64,000 bases of DNA. Origin: Endomychus coccineus (taxonomy: Eukaryota > Arthropoda > Insecta > Coleoptera > Endomychidae). The position numbers and the translations under genes are program-made. This document shows positions 20,600 through 31,657 of the stretch, one piece after another. The stretch spans positions 280,445,242 to 280,509,241 of the forward strand of contig OY294067.1 of assembly GCA_958510875.1 (NCBI GenBank). The letters are read 5' to 3'. Numbering within the stretch: the first letter of the stretch is position 1; each line of letters starts with the position of its first letter. The notes beneath the pieces are model-generated. The model worked only from the letters and a program-made list of their open reading frames with translations, searched no databases and was not told the origin of the DNA.

Positions 20600-22860
20600 G
20601 TTGAAATCACATATTTTAAGGTGTTAAATAAATGGCAAGACAACATATGGTTGATGCAGTTAGGTAATACAGATCAAGAGTTATGTTATCAAAAATCAAA
20701 TCCGCGGTAGGTACATGTTGAAATCGCAATAAAAATGTCAGTTCCAACCAAATAAAAAGAATCCTGATGGTAGTTGTTTGATCGCTTCAAGTAAGTAAGC
20801 TAAGTGCATCTATATAAGGAAAGTAAAAGCTGCATAAAATTTAACAAATACGAATTTATTACCAGGTGAGTGGACATTTATAATCATATAATGTAACGTG
20901 ATCCTTCCGACAACTGCAAAATCTCAGAAATTCAGTTATATTTAAGTACTGGGAATATTTGTTCCACTTATTTAGCGTTTTGCACTAATTTTTATACACA
21001 AAACAATAGTGTATCCTACAAATAGAGAAGAATGATAAAATAGATCGATAAAAAAATAGTCTAAAAGCATGCAATGTGAAGGGAAAGAACGATTCAAGGA
21101 AAACTGACGTTTATGGAAAGTTATGAATGAAGTAGGAAGGTACATAATAGAGTAATGGACGTTGGAATGGATCTTCAAGCTGTATCGACATAAACCCGAC
21201 TAATAAATACATCGTACATCAATACGGTCGTCAATTATTTAAAATACTGTGAAAAGTTGACATTATATTCAGATGTGCAGGTGTGGTGATTAATTGGAAA
21301 GCCTGTTACATGGAAGTCATTAGTACATTAGTCGTATCAGGTCGAGAACTTTTGCTTCCATTTATTGTTATTTTTAGTCATATTTCAAGCGGCAACTTAA
21401 TAATGGCAGACTATTATGATACTTATGTTGGAAAATAAAATCGTCCAGCACCGCTTATATCGGAAGACAACCTCTAATTTTTTTTCCACCGACTTCTTCC
21501 AACAATCCTCATTTATTGTGCAACATTTTCTCTCTTATGCTCAGATGATTTATCGATTTTGAGTTGTGACTTCGACGTTTCTTCTTTCGTCCCTTCAAAG
21601 TGGTAGTGACGACCTGAACAGGACTGAGGATGTTCGAAAATTATTTCTTGTATTAGATAAAGTATCGGGGGTCATTTGAAGATCGCGAAGAGTCCTTGTG
21701 ATGGTCACCAACGACCAGAAGGTGGTGGCCGTAGAAAAAAAGTAATTCTTGTGTTTGTGGTTGACGGCCAATGACCAGAAGGTAGGTAGGGCTAGGCATG
21801 TTTAGTCTTTGGCCAAAATCATTCTATTGGTGGTATTCAATATACTTGGTAGAATCTAAATTTGTATCATTGCAACAAGAATTCTAACGAAGAGTAAATT
21901 CCATTGATATCCAGATAACACCTGATTATTATTTTGTAATAAATATCTAATTAAAATATCATTATTGATAATAACAGCCAGTAAATGTTTTGGCTGTTAT
22001 CCAAGCCGAGAGCTATTATCGTAATATTAGTTTTATCGCTGAATAGTTCTACTATCGTGGTTCATAACTTCAACAGTGCTTAAAATAAGCGTATATTTTA
22101 TATTATTCCCTTTTCAGCAATGACCGTTTCATTAGTTCTTGGGATGTAATGATTTAATCGGAAATGAATCAATGATTTGAATTATTTTAGACTGTGTATC
22201 TATCTGCACTACTTTCTCTCAATCTTTATTTAACCGATTGTGTGAAAAAATTTGTTTGATGTTTCCACAGTTCAAGATAAACTTCTATCATCAATATGAT
22301 GAATAATTAGTTATATACGAAGGAAGGAATATAGAACTGCCAAATTGAGATTGTGCAAAATCCACAGTTTACTAAAGACAACTAAAACTAACTTCAACAA
22401 AGAAGATCACATTCACAGTCTGATGTGCAAAAATTATCCCAAAATAGTAACTACTTATCTGTTTATGCCATTCAATCATAGAATATAAAAAAATTGAGTG
22501 GTGTTCAGGGTAGATCTTTGACGTACCCAGCAAGTAGTGGTAATGCCTGTATTGGATGATGGACAGTTAGGAGAAGCAGAGATGAGCCCGAGGATATGAA
22601 ATGTATTCTGGATTCTGTTAGGAGGATAACATATTGGTCATAAAGTACTTAGTCCTCATTAAGACCATTGTATTCCCTCCAAAGAGGACAGCTCTCCAGT
22701 ATGTTTCTACGTGTCCATTCCTCTTAGGTGTCGGTAGAACAAGAACGCAGAGGAGTGTCCTGTGTTAGAAGTGCCTATGAAGCAAGATTCGTACCTCCCA
22801 CCCATATAGTTAATATATGCTCCTAGTGCCGAGCGAATTAACTGTTGATATACCGAATTC
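20600..22860. other. Intergenic DNA, nothing recognised
   Basis: No coding motifs seen. A short direct repeat around AATGACCAGAAGGT occurs near 21708-21724 and 21768-21784. The minus-strand frames of 22500-22760 could be a decayed retroelement but no motif is firm. Confidence 0.45.
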
Positions 22861-22875
22861 AATGTTCTACTTAAA

Positions 22876-22945
22876 TAGGCGGTTCTGGCCGAGATGGTAA
22901 AAGAGTTAGATAGTGATAGTGGTGTAGGTTCGAAACTACAAGCGG
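22876..22945 (+). repeat. tRNA-like sequence, probable SINE head
   Basis: TGGCCGAGATGGT matches a Pol III A box and AGGTTCGAAACTAC matches a B box, 50 or so bases apart as in tRNA-derived SINEs. The first part resembles a Leu/Ser-type tRNA D arm. An acceptor stem cannot be closed, so it is not a working tRNA gene. Confidence 0.5.
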
Positions 22946-23094
22946 CAAGGTCATCGCAGGTTAGTTTGTTACACTTTTAGGGGAAATTAAAAAGAAATGT
23001 TTATACATTTGGGTTACACTAGGTTAGTAGATTATTTCTTCATAATTATCAAAGTGCATGTACGCTGTGAGAGTTACTGATCTTGCTTCATAGC

Positions 23095-23235
23095 CTCTCG
23101 TCTAGTGTTGCTAGGGCTGGACAAGTACTCAGCACGAGCTCTGCCGTTTCGTCTTTTTCACACTGCAGGTTATCCACCAGACCAATGTTTACCAATGTTT
23201 CCCAAATTCTTCAAAATCCCCCAACGAGGACCCTC
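23095..23235 (-). pseudogene. RNase H LINE tail fragment
   Basis: The minus-strand frame reads I-G-L-V-D-N, L-Q-C-E-K-D-E-T-A-E-L-V-L, then T-C-P-A-L-A-T-L. It corresponds to the zinc-knuckle tail that follows RNase H in the 8801-9436 element (E-E-T-A-S-H-I-L and E-C-P-A-L). The knuckle is degenerate. The plus-strand open frames at 23083-23424 are shadows of it. Confidence 0.6.
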
Positions 23236-23885
23236 CCTCAGAGGTGTAGGAACTTCAATATTGTATTCGGAGTGGTGGGAAAGCTGCGATGCACGAAGTT
23301 CAAACCCCTTAAAATCAATGTTGAAAATTTGAGATCACAAAAATTGATATTTCATAGGGTCCAAGGACCACCAATTGGGAAACCGTCCACTAGACCCATA
23401 GTGTGCATACGTTTTCATAGTTGACTGTAGTAATTTCTGTAAGTATTGGCAGGTTTGTCCGAGACAGTCTGAAGTAATCTTTGTTCCAGGTACATATCGT
23501 ATTATCCTCGTTGAATTTTCTAACTTACCATGAAAAGCACCGTTGAAAATGATTTAAAGGCAATAATACAGGACGCACACGAGGAATGGTATAGCTCATT
23601 CTGGAACTGGTTTGTGAACTTATTATTTGTTCCAGAGGAATTAAGTATTTTAAATTTTGAAAACGTTATAATTAAATACAACTTGAGAAGCTGAATGAAA
23701 ATAACGATAATTGCACATAGCAATAGATATATTTGATAAGAAGGTGACAATAATGTGGTGATTGATTTGAATTGAATTAACTCTGCTGTCGCGAACAATA
23801 AAATGTCAGCAATTTTGGTGTGAATTTTGTGTTTTATTCATCTTCAATTTGAAAAGTGATAAATTTACACGTTGTAAATGGATAA

Positions 23886-24146
23886 AGTGTAAAATTCCGC
23901 GAATACCTTTCATTTAATACAGTTAATCCCAATTCACGTTTAGTTTTTTATCGTATTGATGCACCTGTAATTGAAAATACAAGTGATTTACCAAATACAT
24001 GCACAATTTTACTCAACACACACGTTCTGTTTCGATTACCTGCATTTGTGTTCGAAAAACATGGACGTGTTGTGGAATTTAGCTTCGAACAATCGTGTGT
24101 TGATAATAAAGTTAGCCTTGTACGGAAATTTATCACCACTGCCTAG
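23886..24146 (+). CDS. Unrecognised open frame without ATG
   Basis: Open from just after TAA at 23883-23885 to TAG at 24144-24146, about 86 residues. It reads with balanced composition: F-R-E-Y-L-S-F-N, S-R-L-V-F-Y-R-I-D-A-P, N-T-C-T-I-L-L-N-T-H-V-L-F-R-L-P, F-V-F-E-K-H-G-R-V-V-E-F, C-V-D-N-K-V-S-L-V-R-K-F. In AT-rich DNA of this kind such a protein-like frame is notable, but there is no start codon, no clear splice acceptor and no family I recognise. The opposite strand (23948-24139) is also open, so chance cannot be excluded. It might be an exon or a transposon remnant. Confidence 0.25.
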   Translation, partial: SVKFREYLSFNTVNPNSRLVFYRIDAPVIENTSDLPNTCTILLNTHVLFRLPAFVFEKHGRVVEFSFEQSCVDNKVSLVRKFITTA

Positions 24147-24325
24147 CGACGTTTATTTTAAACATAACAGGGAATGACTAGCCGATTACATCATAGACTC
24201 ATTTCGCATTCAAATATTTGCACATCGTAACGGATCAAATAATGTGAAGGACATCAAGGTAAACGTTTGATAACATGCGACTCGTATATTTTCTAGGCGA
24301 GATGAGTTTATGATGATATGATGAC

Positions 24326-24360
<35 letters not shown>
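24326..24360 (+). repeat. AT dinucleotide microsatellite
   Basis: About 17 uninterrupted AT units. It generates the Tyr-Ile repeats of two spurious minus-strand frames. Confidence 0.95.
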
Positions 24361-24363
<3 letters not shown>

Positions 24364-24427
24364 CTTGACCTATTGTACGACATTGTGGTGTTGGACATTT
24401 GATTATTAGTAGAAAACAAACTATCCC

Positions 24428-24590
24428 ATCGATAGGCAGGCGCCATTGAAGGCACTTATAAACCCAAAAGTGAAATCTAGACCGTAAAGGGAATGCGCTC
24501 TGGCAGAACACAATAAAATAACTTTGATCTGGATACTGTGATATCGAGGGCAACGAAAAAGCAAATGAACTAGCCAGAATTGGTTCATAA
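24428..24590 (+). pseudogene. RNase H LINE fragment
   Basis: The plus-strand frame reads I-D-R-Q-A-P-L-K-A-L-I-N-P-K-V-K-S-R, with one stop, then A-E-H-N-K-I-T-L-I-W-I-L. A second frame gives D-I-E-G-N-E-K-A-N-E-L-A-R. It aligns with the D-S-R-S-A-L-G-A-L-K-S-P and N-E-M-A-D-S-L-A-R blocks of the element at 7511-9436. The catalytic S/D positions are altered (D-R-Q, E-K-A-N). Confidence 0.7.
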
Positions 24591-24979
24591 GCCTCATATG
24601 AGTCCTTTAAATGCAAAACTCGGTATTTGACGAAATTTTCAAAAGTAATGCTTATTTATAAACTCTACCTTATCTTCTCCTAAATAAGATTCAAAACTCC
24701 TTATTTCTTCAATAAAAAAGCGTTTGAAAGCAAAGACTAGATGCAAAACTCGGTATTTGGCTTAACTTGTCAGATGCAAAACTATGTAATTGTAACCAGC
24801 CAATGGCGTTGCACCTTGTAGTGCACGTAGAGATTTATTTATTGTCTGGATTTTGTAAACGCCAGTAGTAATTTGCATCGTTCGTTTTTGCCAGTTTTTC
24901 TAAATTAAATAATTTCAATAATACTTATATTTTGTAATAATGAATGCCACAGTAACACTTTGTGAATTTATACAATTTT

Positions 24980-25711
24980 ACCGTCTTTGATGGTAATTCA
25001 AAGACAAAACTATCCCCAGATGCTGTTTCTTCTTATGTATGGTTGAAAACAGAGTACATACTGCAAAAATACAAATGTGATCGCTTCAGTAGTGTATAAT
25101 ACATTAACAAAGCATGATTTCAAGGAAGACACGGAGATATTTAGCTCTTTGGTGATGTGTGTAGAGGGCAAAACAAAAATACCACAGTAAATGGTAGGTT
25201 AGCATTCCCCAAAATCTATAATTACTTTCGAAATAGTTTTTTCCGCAGTTGGACACTCCTTTATATCTTCAGAAAGAGTGGTTGGTTTAATCGAGAGCGA
25301 TATTGAAAGAAAACATGTTATTATAGACGACCGCACAGAGTACAAAGAAATAATTCAAAAGTACTCTAAGCTTGGCAACGACTGGAAAATTTTTGATTGG
25401 AAAACAGAAGTATCTGAATTCACAAAAAAAAGCCGGCTCAATGGCATTTTAAATTTGATTAATCCAAGAGATTTATATTTACTAAAGAAAATCGCAATGT
25501 TTTAATAAGACGAAAAATTAATTACAAATCTGATGTGGGTTTCTCCAAATCCCTACTCAAGAATGGAGAAATACTTTCGAGTCTACATCTCAAAGTAATT
25601 GAGATTGGGGAACCCGGCCTAAAAGGGGACAATTCTTCAATTTTTACTGTATTAAAAAAACATTTTGGAGACGATTGGTCACTTTTACGCCATCATTCAG
25701 CGCTCAGTTGA
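24980..25711 (+). pseudogene. DUF7869-type transposon protein remnant
   Basis: Successive plus-strand frames follow a pattern I know from arthropod DUF7869-type transposable-element proteins. F-G-D-V-C-R-G-Q-N-K-N-T-T-V corresponds to the usual F-x-D-G-C-x-G-Q-N-K-N. V-G-H-S-F-I with R-V-V-G-L-I-E corresponds to G-H-S-F-x-x-x-D-R-x-F-G-x-I-E. The frame 25278-25505 continues with V-I-I-D, Y-K-E-I-I-Q-K-Y and D-W-K-I-F-D-W-K-T-E. After a frameshift, 25493-25711 gives K-I-N-Y-K-S-D-V-G and K-K-H-F-G-D-D-W, ending at TGA 25709-25711. At least three frameshifts are needed, so it is dead. The function of the family is not established. Confidence 0.6.
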
Positions 25712-25965
25712 ATATGGCCAGTAACAAGATCATCACCAAGAAGAAGTAGAAGTAGTTATGGAAGAAGAAAACGAATAAATCAGAATCCAAGAGTTTTTTC
25801 AAAACAAAACCACTAGAGCCATCTAAGAACTTAATTTTAAACGAATCCATACGTGTTTTTATTACCGTATTTTGTATTTTTATACAGGGTCCGGCAACAG
25901 ATACTGGCAATTTTTGGTATGTTACTGTTAGCGTAATAATTGAAATACAGGGATAATTGATGTAT

Positions 25966-26415
25966 TCAAAACATTGCAATTTCGACTGAACACCGATGTT
26001 TGAAGAACACGCCGCCCGCCCTTGTGATTTTCACCTTCGGCGAGGTTTTGTCGCCGCTATCTTTGCCAGGATTGTGAGATAACCGGGTAGAAATATTATG
26101 TTTTTTAAGGATTTTGGAAATTCGATCTGTTATATTTTCAATATATGGAAGATAGGAAGTGGATAAAACAGGAGGGGGAGTTTGTGCCTCAGGTCGATTT
26201 GAAATTTTAGGCGAAGTGTATTTCTTCATGGCTCTTTGTATGTTGTAATGGAAGAAATTGTTTGATAATAAGGCAGATGAAAGATGTTTTAATTCTGATT
26301 TTAAGGATTGTGGTTGAGATAAGTTGACAGCTCTGTGGACCAAAGAGTTTATGACAGATTGCTTTAGGAACATTTGAAAACCCATCCTCGAAAATTCCAC
26401 TTCGCACATAATCAC
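25966..26415 (-). pseudogene. Penelope-like RT C-terminal fragment
   Basis: A 149-residue minus-strand frame: V-I-N-S-L-V-H-R-A-V-N-L-S, then L-K-H-L-S-S-A-L, N-I-Q-R-A-M-K-K-Y, then P-Y-I-E-N-I-T-D-R-I-S-K-I-L-K-K-H-N-I. This run is typical of the Penelope-like RT thumb leading to the GIY-YIG linker. The GIY-YIG domain itself is lost after about 26050. The family differs from the copy at 19413-20140. A hammerhead candidate lies upstream of it on the opposite strand (26553-26595), the same arrangement as at 20242. Confidence 0.75.
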
Positions 26416-26552
26416 ACAACGGCAGAGTCAGGTGCCGGAATGGAGTGAACCACCAGAATAAAGGCAGTGAATTGTGTAGCGTGAAGGATTTTTCCTACAA
26501 TAATGACGGCTACAGAAACCATTAGAACTAGTTTCAGTTCAAGCCTCAAGCC

Positions 26553-26595
26553 TGCCCTGAAGATGCCCCCTGTAATGGTTGGCGAAACGTCGGCA
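26553..26595 (+). ncRNA. Hammerhead ribozyme candidate, palindromic helix III
   Basis: Core boxes CTGAAGA (26557-26563) and GAAA (26584-26587) are present. Helix I pairs TGCC (26553-26556) with GGCA (26592-26595). Helix II pairs GCC (26565-26567) with GGC (26581-26583), then CC with GG beyond a two-base bulge. After GAA comes ACGT (26587-26590), self-complementary with no loop, so helix III could form only between two molecules or two tandem copies. C 26591 would be the cleavage base. The single T between CTGAAGA and helix II is shared with the 20242 and 55461 motifs. Activity is inferred, not shown. Confidence 0.6.
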
Positions 26596-26829
26596 TCAAG
26601 TCGAGCTATTGTGACGCGGAATTCATCCGGAAGCCAAGATTTTTCAAGATTAGCTATCCGCGGAAGCCTACTATTCAAGATATCTATAAACGGGCTGTAT
26701 TTCAAATTTGGAAAACAGATTATAGAATTTATTAATTACTGTAGGATGAAACTTTTGATTTTTCTTATTTATAGAAGTTTTGCTTGTCAAAATATAAATT
26801 ATACTAATAATCTTTAATATTTTCAACAT

Positions 26830-28410
26830 CCTAAAGGCTATCAATAATAAAGTTTTTATTTACAATCGAACAAACCATAAAGCTTGTATACATTATTTTA
26901 ATAACGTCTCAAATTGATTTGAAATAAAAGATATATGTTCACATATAGACAACGGCGTATCAGCGAAATTTGTTCAGTTTTATTAAACACGACAACTTTT
27001 CAAAACATTTTGCCCTTCTATGATTTTATTTTGTTTTCATTTAAACATGCAATAAACCATTCGGTGTTTGTTATATATTCTAAAGGAGACATGATTGTCA
27101 ATTACACGGTATATGTGAGTATAAATTTGTGTTTTATCATTCAATTAATAAATTGTTGACACAACTATTATATGGCTCTACTATTCTGATTCAGTCTATA
27201 GTACCCAATAAATTTTCCCAGTTGAATGCAGAAAAAACTTCCGGCACTATTCTATCTCTCTTCAAGGAAACAATCTCGTAGCTGATTCAAAGAATCAAAT
27301 TGCAGAATGTTCCTGCGAGAAGCTTTTTTGTGCCATTTAGAGATCGCTGTGAAAACACCACTTTGCAAACATATTAAATAAGACTTTTCTGGTTACGCGT
27401 TATCTGAGAAGGTATACATAATAAGAAAAGCTAAAGCAGCAAAGTTCACTTAATCTACAAAACATTTTCTTTTATTCTTAGGCGATTGTTTTCGGGACAA
27501 ACTGATTAAAGTACGCCCTTTTAACCTATTGTAATCTAAAATTCTTTTGTAACATTAAACTGTCATCGTTTCGGCTTCTTCGTCTTTCACAAGCCCCGTT
27601 TCATCTCTCTTTTCATACACGTCCACGGAAATACTAGCACTATAGCGTCTGGTAATGTCAATATTAAACATTTTGGGCGACTTTGACTGTGATGTCTGCC
27701 TTTGTCACATGCTTTGTAACGCGACACCGGCGCAGCTTCCGATATTAATGTCATGGCTGTTTCAAACTTACTGGAACAAACTGATTCTGGAGGAGCAACG
27801 TTCCGTTTAACAATTTCAACTCGACTCATATCAAAAGGAAACACTTGGTAGTAATATGATATTGAATATTTTTTCGCCTTTGTACAGGTGAGATGGAATT
27901 TTAGAGGGGCTTTTAAAGGAGCGATGCATTTGTTCACCCAATTTCACCGGCAAGTTTCACAGGTTCGATTGTATTCACCTCGAAGCTGATATGGATGCAC
28001 AAAACAAAGATCAAAGCTATTTTGATTGGCATAATTGCCCCATCAAACTCATTATGGTTCATACCAACTTTCCACAGAGGTGATCATCAACAAACGGTAG
28101 CGTTTATCAAGTCACATCGATGGAGGGGTGTTTTAATAATTTATTCGACAAATTGTTTCTCCACATATTATTATACTCCTCGCAGGCGAAGTCTATTTTA
28201 CTCTTAAACTTTAAAAATAACCTGCCTGTATGTCTGGAAGTTCGCCACGAATTGTTTGTCTACATGATAGCTCAAAAACGAAGGGTCGTATCATATTCAA
28301 ATTTTGAATAAAAAATCGTTTGCTATTCGGAGGCGAACCCTATTGTTTTTCAGCGGAATCGTGTACTAAACACACCTTTTTCTGAAGGGTTGAAAAATTA
28401 AAAAAGCATA
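26830..28410. other. Intergenic DNA, nothing firmly recognised
   Basis: The minus-strand open frame 27587-27937 (about 116 residues, with Cys/Lys/Arg-rich stretches) has no motif I recognise and no supporting context. The rest is AT-rich unique DNA. Confidence 0.4.
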
Positions 28411-28780
28411 ACTCCCAAAGTATACTACATTGAATCGATTCGAAACTTAAACAGTAAATTTAAGTTAACTTATAACAGCTTGCCCCCAAATTATTTGAAT
28501 TATTGAACTAAATTCAAATTTACACAGTACTTTGAGTATACCAAAGGTATGGTATAGGGCCGAGTATAGGGCCTAGATTAATCGGCTCCCACTCAGTAAG
28601 CTCGGGTTCAATTCCCAGCAACGGAGTTTTTTTTGTAATAACATTTTCTTAAAAATATTATTAATTTGAATATTATTTAGTTGTCAAAAGATAATGACAT
28701 AAATAATTTATTTCATTATCTTTACACAAATGTAAAGATTATCTTATAGAATGTGACACAAAAATCAGTAACCAAATCAA
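28410..28780 (+). repeat. tRNA-like repeat unit (family R), plus copy
   Basis: Order of parts: a CCCAAAG...CATTGAATCGATTC block (28412-28442), a TTTACAC...TACTTTGAG block (28520-28536), a tRNA-like segment with B box GGGTTCAATTCCC (28608-28620), then AATAATTTATTTCATTATC and TTACACAAATG, then ATCTTATAGAATGTGA (28740-28756). The same parts in the same order occur twice on the minus strand at 46370-47170. A Pol III-type promoter plus a conserved body suggests a SINE or a tRNA-bearing repeat. The acceptor stem does not close. Confidence 0.65.
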
Positions 28781-29759
28781 TATATTTGTGAAGAGTAAAT
28801 TTGCCACGCACACTATTTATCTAGTCTCCAAGTGGTTTGAATAATGTGGATGATCATTTCTATGGAATGTCGTATTGGGTATAACAAACAAGCTAATAAT
28901 TGATAGGATATATCGTTGACTTCTAATATTGGAATAAATGAAATATAAAGAATAAGAGAAAATTTAAGACATGTGTCTAGGGTATCTAGAAAGTATCATG
29001 TCAGGATAGAGCTGGTACTACATCCCCCGCAGTACATTGGGTTCTTTAACCATTCCCCTTCAACTGACAGGTACCATAGCGATCACTGCTGGTTTTTATA
29101 GATTGGCGGTTCATTCTTTCTCTAACAATAATGGACAAAATAGTAGCAGGAATGCAATTAAATTACATTGTCGGCTCTGTTACCTCCTTTCAACAATACA
29201 ACGCAATCGGGTTTTTTCGCTTAAATATTTCTGATGAATCCTGGACTTATTTGGGACTCGGAATATGTTCGCTTAGCTGCTGCATCCTTAGACAAACAGT
29301 GTCCATATTTTCTAGGTTCATTAATGCCCTATTTAGCAAGTTGGGGTGATGGGTAACCCAATTTGAACTTCAGTATTATTTCTACGGATAGAACTCGACT
29401 CCTTTGATATGATATCATTTGACGAAGTCCTCCAAAACGTGTTTGTTTAATCGCGTTTGTTAAATTCCTGAAATACAGCCGCATCTAATGATGAAGACAT
29501 TATAAGGATGAGTGTTGGAGGCAAGGAACTGTGTGAATTAGATACAGAAGAAATACCTATTAGTAGCAAGAGCCTGAGAAGGAAGACGAAACAAAAATAG
29601 ACTTGCACTATGAAAAGTACAAGACATTTTTTTCATACTCTGACTACGAGAAGGAAACCTATACAGTTCTAAGAACATCGTGTGACAAGACAAAATCTAG
29701 GGAACAACTAGATTTCTTATTTTCAGACTTTTCCAAGATCTAGATTCTAGACCAATACC
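28781..29759. other. Intervening DNA, no gene recognised
   Basis: Plus-strand frames at 29037-29349 and near 29490-29600 (V-G-G-K-E-L-C-E-L-D-T-E-E) look slightly protein-like but match nothing I know. Confidence 0.35.
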
Positions 29760-30135
29760 AACATTAATACGTCGTGATAGTGATGGGCCTTGGCATGGTG
29801 CCTCAATTGTAAAAAAATATGTCATATTTCATATGTTCGAAGAACATCGTATGAGCCAGCAGTGGAATATAAGGGAGAGGAGATATGCATTCAAATTTTT
29901 CTTGAAGGTTTAGAGGGTAGAAGCATAGGGAAAGACCTCACTAGGTAAAGAGTTCCACAACTTCGCTGTTCGATAGAAAAATTAAGTCTGATCGGCAGGG
30001 CTCGAGCTTGACAATGAAGGGGTGACTAGGTTGAGCTCGTCTAGTCCGCCTATCTGGAATCTCTCGTGGTGGAACAACAGACGAAATTTTTGATGAGCAC
30101 CGACCATGGGAATATCTATAGAATAGGGAGAGATC
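29760..30135 (-). pseudogene. CR1/jockey-type LINE, RT C-terminal fragment
   Basis: The minus strand reads D-L-S-L-F-Y-R-Y-S-H-G-R-C-S, then S-S-V-V-P-P-R-E-I-P, then after frame changes T-A-K-L-W-N-S-L-P-S-E-V-F-P, A-Y-L-L-S, and L-A-H-T-M-F-F-E-H. It is the same LINE family as 14487-14725, 34585-34755 and 40390-40672. The stop and 3' UTR lie toward 29760. No RT catalytic motif is included. Confidence 0.75.
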
Positions 30136-30384
30136 TTTCTACGATGTTCAAGAGAGGTTGTGTAAATGAGTATGTAGGTACAGATTAAATTAGATTAGAA
30201 GTGTTATTTCTACCGCGTCATTGAGGACTATTGTAACCTCCCCTCGGTACTAATAATAAGTTACAACAAATATTACAATATAGACATAGCAATATATCCT
30301 TAACCAGAACGGAGTGAAAAGCTCTTTGGGGTGCTTGTTTGTGAAAGAAAGTTCATAAGATAATATTTTGATACAATAAAATAA

Positions 30385-30460
30385 ACCACTTTTACTTTGT
30401 TTTTATCACATATATTATAGAAACAAATCGTGACTCTGGTTTCGACACTATGATAATAAT
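30385..30460 (+). repeat. Penelope-type terminal sequence, degenerate
   Basis: CACTTTTACTTTGTTTTTATCACAT-type sequence followed by TAGAAACAAATCGTGACTC and GGTTTCGACACTATGAT. It closely parallels 54700-54775 and the inverse of 54790-54900. On the minus strand it gives a TCGAAAC box like the hammerhead-type termini, but the CUGAUGA box is lost. Confidence 0.4.
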
Positions 30461-30468
30461 GAGGTAAA

Positions 30469-30510
30469 GTTAATATTGTGATAAGGAAATTTCCTTATCA
30501 CAATATTAAC
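30469..30510 (+). repeat. Perfect 42-bp palindrome
   Basis: Two 21-base arms with no spacer, starting GTTAATATTGTGATAAGG and centred on AAATTT at 30489/30490. The same core occurs inside the neighbouring MITE at 30518-30659. Confidence 0.9.
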
Positions 30511-30517
30511 TCTAATA

Positions 30518-30659
30518 ATTCGGGTGGACTATAGAGTATAATTGATATTGAATAATGAGGTAGACTTAATATTGTGATAAGGAAATTTCCTTATTTTATT
30601 ATTATTATTAACTCTACCTCATTATCCAATTTCAATTGTACTCTATAGTCCACCCGAAT
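30518..30659 (+). mobile_element. Palindromic MITE, TA-flanked, 142 bp
   Basis: Ends ATTCGGGTGGACTATAGAGT and its inverse, with TA on both sides (30516-30517 and 30660-30661), fit a Tc1/mariner-type MITE. The interior repeats the core of the 30469-30510 palindrome and carries a short ATT microsatellite. No coding capacity. Confidence 0.75.
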
Positions 30660-30949
30660 TATACAAAAGAAAGGCCTTTGGTCGAAGTAAATAGTACAGC
30701 AATGTGACCTATACCAAATTGAAGGTAATTACATGCGAAATAAATCTAACCGGAAGTTAAAAAAAAGGGTGATTTCCGAGGAATAGATGAATATATATTA
30801 AAATTCGAGTGTTTTTGTATTTTTTCGCATGTTTCTCTGAAAATATGCATTTTAGAAAAAAAACACAAGGGTGAAAAATTTTGGAGCGGAAAATTTCCGA
30901 TCGATGTGCGTCCTTTAAATTTTCATGTAGTTTACAAGAGCGCGCTAAA

Positions 30950-30952
<3 letters not shown>

Positions 30953-30981
<29 letters not shown>
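30953..30981 (+). repeat. AT dinucleotide microsatellite
   Basis: About 13 AT units within an AT-rich stretch; it creates a spurious Tyr-Ile frame on the minus strand. Confidence 0.9.
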
Positions 30982-31657
30982 TTTTTGCATTTTTTCATGT
31001 TATGAAAATTAATAATTCTCCTCGTTGATCGAAAAAATACATTGAAGGTTTCGATGAAAGAGATAAATCTGTGGCAACCCAAAGTTCAAAGAAAGGGTTA
31101 TTTCTGAAAAATAAATATATACAATCCAATTTTCATGGCGGTGGTAATTAATCACAAAAATCAAATTTGTCGTGAAACGGTGCTAGGTACAAAGAAATAT
31201 TAAGAGACCTTATTTGTTTTGATTTAAATTCTGCAACGAAATTTATTACTAAAAAGTAACCTTCACAGGGTGATAACACTTTTCGGGTCTATTTATTGTT
31301 ATTAAATACCTATATCTACGCCACTGGGAGTAACACCGGTCTCAAATTATGTGCAAATGTGGTAGCCTATCTACGCATCCACGGTACCAAATTTCATTGA
31401 GACGTCTTCATTATCTTCGGAGATACACATAAAATTAAGAAATTTTTTATATAATTCAACACCTTCCCTGTATCTCAAAAATTAAGCGTCTGTGCATATA
31501 TATATCAAAATCAAATTTTCTATCGACTGTTGAAGTTCTGCTACTGAAACCTGGAACAAATATAAATTTTTCTGGGTTTTTTGGTCTTTTTTCGCATTTA
31601 ACTCGGAAAATATTTGCATTTTTTGGAAAAACAACAAGATTAAAAAACTAGAGAGAA

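Noticed and set aside
24308..24616. Minus-strand frames with long Tyr-Ile repeats
   Set aside because: Produced by the AT microsatellite; the real signal is the RNase H fragment on the plus strand.
28551..28626. True tRNA gene
   Set aside because: A B box is present but the acceptor and D arms do not fold, and the segment is embedded in a repeat unit.
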